Below the pieces are notes generated by a model. It was not told the origin of the DNA. It saw nothing but the letters and a program-made list of their open reading frames with translations, and made no database searches. From CAZOKO01 sp964580455 (lineage in GTDB: Bacteria > Desulfobacterota > WTBG01), in the NCBI GenBank assembly GCA_964580455.1, contig CAZOKO010000088.1, positions 1 to 11,851 on the forward strand: DNA of 11,851 bases, written 5' to 3'. Shown here in pieces: positions 6,278 to 11,851 of the stretch; the stretch's first letter is position 1, and every line of letters starts with the position of its first letter. Both the position numbers and the translations under genes were made by a program.

Positions 6278-7495
6278 TTATTCATAACGCAGAGCCTCAA
6301 TAGGGTTCATCCGCGAGGCTTTTCGTGCCGGATAGATCCCAAAGAAAATTCCCACACTGGCAGAGAAAAGGAAAGCCACAAGGATTGCATTGAGTGAAAT
6401 AGGAGAAAGCCATCCTGTAAAGTAAGTAATAGCAGAAGTAATACCAATCCCTAAAAAAACACCAATACCTCCTCCTATCAAACTGAGCAGAACTGCCTCA
6501 AATAAAAATTGGAGGAGAATGTCTTTAGGTTTTGCTCCCACTGACATGCGTACCCCTATTTCTCTCGTCCTCTCAGTGATCGAAACCAGCATGATATTCA
6601 TGATACCAATGCCTCCCACCACAAGAGAAATTGAGGCAATACTGCCCAGCAAGAGAGTCAATACACTTGTAATGGTTGAAAATACCGCGGTAAGGTCGGC
6701 AAGATTTCTGACTGTGAAATCATCATCTTCCCCCCTCTTGATTTGATGTCTATGCTTGAGCAGATCTCTGATCTGTTCCTGGGCATCAGCCATAAGATCC
6801 ATGGAGATAGCCGATGCCATCACCATGGTAAGATAGGTAATTCCCACTAACCGCCTCTGTGCAGTAGTATATGGTACGATTATGGTATCATCCTGATCCT
6901 GGCCGAAAGCCGTCTGTCCCTTTGGAGTCAATAACCCCACCACCCTGAAAGGTATTCTTTTAACTCGGATTACCTGCCCCACAGGATCCTGCTCTCCAAA
7001 AAGCTTTTCTGCAACTGTCTTACCAATGATACAGACTTTGGTGGCAGCTTTTACATCCTGAAGCGTAAAAAATTCTCCATGTTCTATTGGCCAGTTTTTA
7101 ATCCATTGATAATCAGGATCAACTCCAAACACTGAGGTACCCCAATTCTGGTTTTGAAAAACTACCTGGGCTGATGTGTTCACTACCGGAGTTACCATCT
7201 GAATAGCGGAGCATTCTTCCTGGATTGCCTTAGCATCCCCAGCTGTAAGGGTTGTAACAGTACCAGATCCTGTCCGCATACCCCCTTTAGTTATACTCCC
7301 CGGAAAAATAATGAGCAAATTGGTCCCGAGACCACTTATTGACTTTTCAATTGCAATCTGGGCTCCACTTCCCATACTTACCAGTGTAATAACAGCACAG
7401 ACACCAATGACTACTCCCAAAACAGTGAGCAATGATCGGAGTTTATTTTTTCTGAGTGCTCTCAGTGCAACACGAATGGTAATAAAAAAATCCAC
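6278..7495 (-). CDS. MacB-type ABC transporter permease (split MacB)
   Basis: A 405-residue inner-membrane permease of the MacB class without its own ATPase domain; the ATPase is encoded just upstream. It has an N-terminal helix (about 20-42, after the basic LRALRKNKLRSLLT), a periplasmic MacB_PCD domain (about 43-275) and three C-terminal helices (about 280-303, 325-355 and 367-390). It also has the family stretches GGIGIMNIMLVSITERTREIG and ASRMNPIEALRYE at the end. Known MacB works with MacA and TolC to expel macrolides, peptides or lipids from the periplasm. Translation starts at a GTG 6 bases after the ATPase stop, with GAGGGG unusually close to it. The substrate cannot be told from sequence. 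Confidence 0.9.
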   Translation of the reverse strand: MDFFITIRVALRALRKNKLRSLLTVLGVVIGVCAVITLVSMGSGAQIAIEKSISGLGTNLLIIFPGSITKGGMRTGSGTVTTLTAGDAKAIQEECSAIQMVTPVVNTSAQVVFQNQNWGTSVFGVDPDYQWIKNWPIEHGEFFTLQDVKAATKVCIIGKTVAEKLFGEQDPVGQVIRVKRIPFRVVGLLTPKGQTAFGQDQDDTIIVPYTTAQRRLVGITYLTMVMASAISMDLMADAQEQIRDLLKHRHQIKRGEDDDFTVRNLADLTAVFSTITSVLTLLLGSIASISLVVGGIGIMNIMLVSITERTREIGVRMSVGAKPKDILLQFLFEAVLLSLIGGGIGVFLGIGITSAITYFTGWLSPISLNAILVAFLFSASVGIFFGIYPARKASRMNPIEALRYE

Positions 7496-7501
7496 TTCCC
7501 C

Positions 7502-8185
7502 TCACTGATCACTTATAATTTTGCCATCACGGAACAACACTTGACGTCTTGCATATCGGGCAATAATTGCTTCGTGGGTTACTAAAATAATAGTAATTTC
7601 ATAGGTATTGTTCAAGTCTTTTAAAATCTGCATAATTTCTGCACTTGTCTGGGTATCTAGATTCCCCGTTGGTTCATCGGCCAGGATGAGAGAAGGGTTA
7701 TTAACCAATGCTCTTGCAATAGCAACCCTTTGTTGCTCTCCTCCCGAGAGTTGGTTGGAAAGGTTGTACATCCTCTCTTTCAATCCTACCCTTTCAAGGG
7801 CTTCAACTGTCAGCCTGTATCGTTTTGATGCAGTAACCTTGGAGTAAAGTAAGGGAAGCTCCACATTTTCGAGAGCACTAGTTCGGGGTAGCAGGTTATA
7901 ATTCTGAAATACAAAGCCAATCTTTTTATTCCGTATTTCAGCCAATTGATTTGCATTGAGGGAAGATAGTTCCATCCCCTCTAGAAGAAGCCTCCCATTA
8001 GTTGGGATATCAAGACATCCCAGGAGGTTCATAAAGGTAGATTTTCCTGATCCAGAAGCGCCCATAATGGCCACAAATTCTCCTTCCTCCACCCCTAAAG
8101 AAATCCCCCTCAACGCAGGAATTTCTACACCTTCGCCTAAGTAATAAGTTTTATAGAGCTGTTCTGCAAGGATAAAATGTGTCAT
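7502..8185 (-). CDS. MacB-type ABC transporter ATP-binding protein
   Basis: ATPase subunit (227 residues) of the mac-type efflux system. Motifs are complete: Walker A GASGSGKST (42-50), Q-loop Gln94 in FVFQNYNLLPR, signature LSGGEQQR (146-153), Walker B LILADEPT (166-173) and H-loop His204. The sequence resembles MacB N-terminal domains more than LolD, and GNLD follows Walker B as usual. It starts 15 bases after the MacA-like stop and ends 6 bases before the permease start, so the three genes form one operon. No clear Shine-Dalgarno sequence precedes the ATG at 8185, so coupling to the upstream gene is probable. It is a distinct paralogue of the ATPase at 251-949. Confidence 0.93.
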   Translation of the reverse strand: MTHFILAEQLYKTYYLGEGVEIPALRGISLGVEEGEFVAIMGASGSGKSTFMNLLGCLDIPTNGRLLLEGMELSSLNANQLAEIRNKKIGFVFQNYNLLPRTSALENVELPLLYSKVTASKRYRLTVEALERVGLKERMYNLSNQLSGGEQQRVAIARALVNNPSLILADEPTGNLDTQTSAEIMQILKDLNNTYEITIILVTHEAIIARYARRQVLFRDGKIISDQ

Positions 8186-8200
8186 AATGATTAATGCTTT

Positions 8201-9421
8201 TTATCGTCTAAACCCGAACCTGAAGCCAGATCTTCCAGATGAAACGCCTTGCTTCCACTGGGAAAGATAACCCACAATCACTTTTTCTCCCTTATCAATT
8301 GACCCATTTAACACTTCAGTATAACGTCCATCTGAAATGCCTGCTTTCATTGGAATACGTTTTACCTGTCCACTGTCATTAATGATCCACAGACTCTGCT
8401 GAAGATTTAAAAGTTCTTCCTCATCTCCTGAATCTTTATCCTCTTCTTCATCATAATGGTATAAATGCTTATCTGCTGGATCAGCTTTAAACCTCAATGC
8501 AATATTTGGCAACCTCAATACATCCTTTTTCTCATTAACAATGATAGAAACAGTGGCGGTCATCCCTGGTCGCAAGACAAGATCTGGATTGGGAACCTCA
8601 ATTACCGTTGCATAGGTGACCACATTCTGCTCTTGTTTGGGGGCAAATCTCACCTGGGAAATTTTACCACTGAAGGTTCTTTCTGGAAAGGCATCTACAG
8701 TAAAAAGGACTTCCTGTCCCGCCTGAATCTTCCCGATATCAGCTTCGTCCACATAGGCCTCTACTTGCATCTTGGTCAGATCTTGTGCAATTAAAAATAG
8801 ATCAGGGGTCTGGAATGTGGATACCACAGTTTGTCCTACATCGCAGTTTCGAGAAATCACAATGCCATCAACAGGTGAATAAATAGTGGTATACTCTAAA
8901 TCTACTTTCGTAGAATTAAGGAGTGCCCTCGACTGTTCTTTCCTGGCCTGAGCAGCAGAAAACGCAGCCTTTGCTGCCTCGTAGTTAGTCTCAGCAACCT
9001 CTAAGTCCCTCTCAGATGCAACAAGGCCCTTAGTCAAGTTCTTGATTCTCCTCAGGTTATTTTCCGCGTCCAGAAAGAATACTCTAGCCTCTCGGGTCTG
9101 AGCTTGAGCTAGATTAAAATTGGCATCAGCCTGTTTTACCTTTGTCTGATATATATCGGTTTCCAATTGGGCTATAACCTGCCCTTTCTTCACTTGGGAG
9201 TTGAAATCAGCATAGATCTTGGTTATCCTGCCAGAAACCTGACTGCCAACCCGAACAGTAATGACAGGATTAATCGTTCCTGTTGCAGTTATTTTTTTCA
9301 GAATATCTCCTCGATCAACCACCGCTGTTTTGTACTTATCTTCCTGGCCATTGCCCTTAAAAAGAAAAAAGGCTATTATAATAAGTAAAATACCTGTTCC
9401 AATAAATAATCTCTTTTTCAC
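8201..9421 (-). CDS. MacA-like periplasmic adaptor (HlyD/RND membrane fusion family)
   Basis: Periplasmic adaptor expected to link the MacB-type transporter to a TolC-type outer-membrane channel. From the chosen GTG the protein has 406 residues: a membrane anchor (about 5-22), a first barrel/lipoyl part with VGSQVSGRITKIYADFNSQVKKGQVIAQL, an alanine- and glutamate-rich coiled-coil hairpin (about 85-175), a second lipoyl half (TIYSPVDGIVISRNCDVGQTV) and beta-barrel and membrane-proximal domains. An acidic insert, YDEEEDKDSGDEEELLN (about 323-339), and a basic aromatic tail, FRFGFRR, are unusual. I prefer the GTG at 9421 (AAAGGA 9 bases ahead, MKKR-type anchor start); GTGs at 9466 and 9469 would add 15 or 16 residues. 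No tolC-like gene is in the window. The roughly 300 bases upstream hold no gene, and I see no strong promoter there. Confidence 0.9.
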   Translation of the reverse strand: MKKRLFIGTGILLIIIAFFLFKGNGQEDKYKTAVVDRGDILKKITATGTINPVITVRVGSQVSGRITKIYADFNSQVKKGQVIAQLETDIYQTKVKQADANFNLAQAQTREARVFFLDAENNLRRIKNLTKGLVASERDLEVAETNYEAAKAAFSAAQARKEQSRALLNSTKVDLEYTTIYSPVDGIVISRNCDVGQTVVSTFQTPDLFLIAQDLTKMQVEAYVDEADIGKIQAGQEVLFTVDAFPERTFSGKISQVRFAPKQEQNVVTYATVIEVPNPDLVLRPGMTATVSIIVNEKKDVLRLPNIALRFKADPADKHLYHYDEEEDKDSGDEEELLNLQQSLWIINDSGQVKRIPMKAGISDGRYTEVLNGSIDKGEKVIVGYLSQWKQGVSSGRSGFRFGFRR

Positions 9422-9719
9422 TAAAGCTTTTCCTTTTACTGTAGAGTTAGCTAAAATGCCTGTCACCACCTGAAGATTTAAGAAGGTTTTGGTATAAATC
9501 TTATTCTATAATCATATGTGTACTAAGTAGAAACGGAAAGAAGTATAAACTATTTTGGTCGTTATAGCTACCACAATATTTTTGCGTGACCTACGCCGTC
9601 AGGTTGTCCCAATCGCCTTGTGCGCACCTAGACAAATATGCTTTATTATCCACTATTTTCTTCTAGAACTGCCACAAAATTGGCACTGAAGAACTCATTG
9701 TTTAAATGAATTTCAGGTA

Positions 9720-10997
9720 TTAGGGAATCAACTTTTCTGCGATTTCAGGTATGTCTTCATTAAGCCGATCCACATTAGCAGATAGGACATCACCCGGCAA
9801 ACCCCAGAGGTGATTATCCTGCAACCATTTGTAAAGGGTGTCTACTTCACTATCAATGAGCATCCTGGCAACCGGATAAATTTCTTTGCTGAATGTGAGG
9901 TACTGCTTACTATGAAAGTAGAATGCCTGTTGCCAGAAATCATTGTACTGCCTGTTGCCATTACCACCCTCGAGAGACCTTTTACTTGCCATGGCGGCAG
10001 TGTAGCCACATCCCAGAGCACCCTTAATGGCAGTTTCTGCAAACGCAGCATTATCACCACAACAGATAACATTCCCTCTGGCAGGTTCCCAGATTGCCGG
10101 TCTTAATGCCATATTGCAACCCAGTCTATCAATGACCTTTGATAAAGTGAACCAAGATGCAAAAGGGGATTCTTTCATTACACGCTCTAGGAGGTCAGGT
10201 AGTCTCATTTTGGTAAAGATAGGTGCTGCAATGCCCAGATGGAAAGCATTACGCGTCCAGAGCCCCAGATTTATCTGCCCAGGGTATATTGATGGTGCAC
10301 ATAGTTGCATATAACGTGATTCGGGAAAAGGGGTATCAACTCTGTCAAGAATGTAGGTAAGAAATTTAAGTCTTGGCCCACCATCTGGTCGACCCTCGTT
10401 CAACCCGAGCTTTTCCACCAATGACGAAAAGGCACCATCTGCAATTATAACCCGTCTTGCTTGGAGTTTCTCCTCCCCAGAACCAGAGCTTACCCTGATA
10501 GTAGCACCCCGAGGAGTTTCATCAACGTCAACACACTTGGTGCCGCTCCTGACTTCACAACCGGTCTGTATGCTTTCATCAAGTAATCCTGCAAGCAAGA
10601 CTTCCTTGTCTATCTGAAAACCATAGATTTGTTCACTCGACTTCTCACTGTTAAAGGAGTAGCCTGATGGAGAGACCCAGGTCTCATTATGGTAGGGGCC
10701 GAGCATGCCCCGGTAGCCAACATTGACATCATCCTCCAAGTTTTTCAGGTGGAGCAGATGGTACCCATAATCGATCTCAAAATTGACATAAACACTCTTT
10801 ATTTCCATGTCGGTGGGTTTCTTGGCTGAACTGAACCCTCCCGTTCCGACGCGTATTAACTGGCTGCAATACCGCCTCAACTGGCTGATATTTTTCCTTT
10901 TCTCCACCAGCAACACTTTGAGTCCATCTCTAGCAGCAGTTCGAGCAGCCATCAAGCCACCGGGTCCAGCTCCAATTACGATGATGTCATATATCAT
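9720..10997 (-). CDS. FAD-dependent oxidoreductase, geranylgeranyl-reductase-like
   Basis: A 425-residue flavoprotein of the p-hydroxybenzoate-hydroxylase / geranylgeranyl reductase type. The FAD-binding Rossmann motif IVIGAGPGG lies at residues 6-14 and the acidic ribose-binding Glu32 follows at the end of the second strand (LLVEKR). A second FAD motif, CCGDNAAFAETAIKGALG (about 312-329), takes the place of the usual GDAAG-x-x-x-P-x-x-G. Relatives reduce isoprenoid double bonds or act as quinone oxidoreductases; which applies here is not visible. No membrane helix is apparent, so it is probably cytoplasmic or peripheral. The ATG at 10997 follows AGGAGG by 8 bases; a longer frame to 11066 runs through that ribosome site and is unlikely. 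It lies downstream of the PCP_red-type gene but behind a strong terminator, so it probably has its own promoter. Confidence 0.82.
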   Translation of the reverse strand: MIYDIIVIGAGPGGLMAARTAARDGLKVLLVEKRKNISQLRRYCSQLIRVGTGGFSSAKKPTDMEIKSVYVNFEIDYGYHLLHLKNLEDDVNVGYRGMLGPYHNETWVSPSGYSFNSEKSSEQIYGFQIDKEVLLAGLLDESIQTGCEVRSGTKCVDVDETPRGATIRVSSGSGEEKLQARRVIIADGAFSSLVEKLGLNEGRPDGGPRLKFLTYILDRVDTPFPESRYMQLCAPSIYPGQINLGLWTRNAFHLGIAAPIFTKMRLPDLLERVMKESPFASWFTLSKVIDRLGCNMALRPAIWEPARGNVICCGDNAAFAETAIKGALGCGYTAAMASKRSLEGGNGNRQYNDFWQQAFYFHSKQYLTFSKEIYPVARMLIDSEVDTLYKWLQDNHLWGLPGDVLSANVDRLNEDIPEIAEKLIP

Positions 10998-11162
10998 TCT
11001 CTTTCCCTCCTTCATCACACCTTCCAGTTGTAGGGTTCTTGTTAAAACATGAACCATCACCACCAACTACTTAACTACTGTAATCTCTGTTCTTCATTTG
11101 CAAATATTTAACCGCATAATGCTGACTAAAAAAATAAAATATGTTTTCAGGATAGATTTGGG

Positions 11163-11209
11163 TATAAAAAGGGGCAGTTTTCGTGAGTTCATCACGAGCT
11201 GCCCCCTTC
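11163..11209 (-). terminator. Intrinsic terminator of the PCP_red-type gene
   Basis: CTGCCCC (11199-11205) pairs with GGGGCAG (11171-11177), and an inner stem TCGTGA/TCACGA (11181-11186 with 11192-11197) closes a 5-base loop. Read on the minus strand the G+C-rich stem is followed directly by TTTTT (11166-11170). It starts about 20 bases after the stop codon at 11229. This is a classical rho-independent structure, and it separates the gene from the flavoprotein gene. Confidence 0.85.
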
Positions 11210-11228
11210 AAATAGATAAAGCATGGGA

Positions 11229-11468
11229 TTACTTTTTAGTTATCAGAGTCTCAATACTTTTCATAGCCATGGCTACAAAGGGCTTAGGCGTAATCTCTTT
11301 AACTACTTCAATTACTATATCCTCAGTAACTGCCCCACCTTCACCAGCTTTTTTTTCTATACCTTCCATCATCTTTTTTTCCGTCATCGCCCGGAAAGGT
11401 TTAGGCGAGCCTTCTATTAACTTTTCACACATTTCCTTGCTGTTGTCCTGCCAGTTAAGTTCAGCCAT
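11229..11468 (-). CDS. Small PCP_red-domain protein (protochlorophyllide reductase subunit-like)
   Basis: A 79-residue soluble protein resembling the C-terminal PCP_red domain (PF08369) of the light-independent protochlorophyllide reductase B subunit. It has an N-terminal Trp (W6), a leucine/acidic helix, a P-x-P-F-R-A-M core (21-28), a basic helix and AVTEDIVIEVVKE, which matches the I-T-x-E-x-V end of the domain. The family also exists as free-standing small proteins in non-photosynthetic bacteria, with no settled role. The core is repeated: SPKPFRAM (21-28) and TPKPFVAM (60-67), with a Lys conserved 10 residues after each repeat start. The ATG at 11468 has AAGGAGG about 8 bases ahead, one of the best ribosome sites in the window. 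It has a strong terminator and no bch genes nearby. Confidence 0.72.
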   Translation of the reverse strand: MAELNWQDNSKEMCEKLIEGSPKPFRAMTEKKMMEGIEKKAGEGGAVTEDIVIEVVKEITPKPFVAMAMKSIETLITKK

Positions 11469-11570
11469 ACTCTTCCTCCTTTCAATTTCTTTGGTTTAAT
11501 GTAAATGTTAGTGGGTTAAAAATGCTAATGTGCTATGTAATGCATTAAGGGTAGTCTTACACTCCATTCT

Positions 11571-11851
11571 TTAGAGGGAGTCTAATTTCTTTGTTAAGGT
11601 ATCTGCAATACTGTCTTTGAAAAGTTTGTATGCCTCTTGCACTAAAGGAAGGTTACCATCTTTTTCATACCGCCCTAAGAGTGAACCGGTAACAATAATA
11701 CGCGTCCCCCTGAAATCAAAATCACTTCTGTAGTTAGGCAGAATTTCATGACCACCGTGAAATTCATGGTGATAGTCAATGCCATCAACTTCAAAAACCC
11801 AGTGTCGTAAATGCTCAAATAAATCGATTGTTTCGTAGGTGAAATAGTATG
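11571..11851 (-). CDS. C-terminal part of an unrecognised protein (cut by window edge)
   Basis: A minus-strand frame is open from the right edge to a TAA at 11571-11573 and gives the last 92 residues of a protein, starting YYFTYETIDLFEHL. It looks coding: mixed composition, a histidine- and aspartate-rich middle (GIDYHHEFHGGHE), strands such as FRGTRIIVTGSLLGRYEKDG, and an amphipathic C-terminal helix ending in LTKKLDSL. The clustered His and Glu residues could bind metal, but no known motif was recognised and I assign no function. It precedes the PCP_red-type gene by 102 bases in the same direction, without a visible terminator between them, so cotranscription is possible. Confidence 0.65.
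   Translation of the reverse strand, partial: YYFTYETIDLFEHLRHWVFEVDGIDYHHEFHGGHEILPNYRSDFDFRGTRIIVTGSLLGRYEKDGNLPLVQEAYKLFKDSIADTLTKKLDSL

Noticed and set aside
9670..9685. TGCCA/TGGCA hairpin downstream of the flavoprotein gene, considered as its terminator
   Set aside because: Only 5 bp, and no T-run follows on the minus strand.
9470..9719. Intergenic region upstream of the MacA-like gene, searched for a small gene, RNA or promoter
   Set aside because: Only very short frames, a GTGCGCAC palindrome at 9620-9627 and weak -10-like words were seen; none is strong enough to report.
9810..10314. Plus- and minus-strand ORFs inside the flavoprotein gene
   Set aside because: Shadow frames of a gene with two recognisable FAD motifs.
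11098..11499. 133-residue plus-strand ORF over the PCP_red-type gene
   Set aside because: It runs through the intrinsic terminator and antisense to a gene with an excellent ribosome site; the translation is serine/phenylalanine-rich and unlike any known family.

Overview
The window (about 40% G+C by eye) comes from a Gram-negative-type (diderm) bacterium. It encodes an outer-membrane beta-barrel ending in Phe, a MacA-type periplasmic adaptor and several signal-peptide proteins. Gene content (a free-standing PCP_red-domain protein, a secreted NifX-like protein, a geranylgeranyl-reductase-like flavoprotein) and a fold-back AATCCGAA/TTCGGATT repeat would fit Nitrospirae, Planctomycetes (including anammox relatives) or deltaproteobacterial lineages. 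No marker here fixes the taxon. No rRNA, tRNA, CRISPR array, transposase or phage gene was found.

Left half, plus strand (251-4889): a probable envelope-transport operon. It has a LolD/MacB-type ATPase, an FtsX/LolC-type permease overlapping it by 8 bases, a small secreted NifX/NafY-like protein 13 bases later, a LolA-like periplasmic protein and an outer-membrane beta-barrel whose start codon directly follows the preceding stop. A large imperfect palindrome and a perfect 10-bp hairpin lie between the NifX-like and LolA-like genes. A candidate promoter with an 8-bp inverted repeat over its -10 box precedes the operon. Together the products span inner membrane, periplasm and outer membrane, and I read them as a candidate lipid or lipoprotein trafficking system.

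Middle, minus strand (4969-9421): a chorismate-synthase family gene, and upstream of it a three-gene macA / macB-ATPase / macB-permease efflux operon. The AroC-like protein keeps the fold signatures but has Tyr in place of the catalytic N-terminal His, plus changes in two other conserved motifs. No other aromatic-pathway gene is nearby.

Right end, minus strand (9720-11851): a geranylgeranyl-reductase-like FAD oxidoreductase, a 79-residue PCP_red-type protein with an internal duplication and a strong terminator behind it, and the C-terminal 92 residues of an unrecognised protein cut by the window edge. The first 250 bases hold no convincing complete gene, only an uncertain gene tail.
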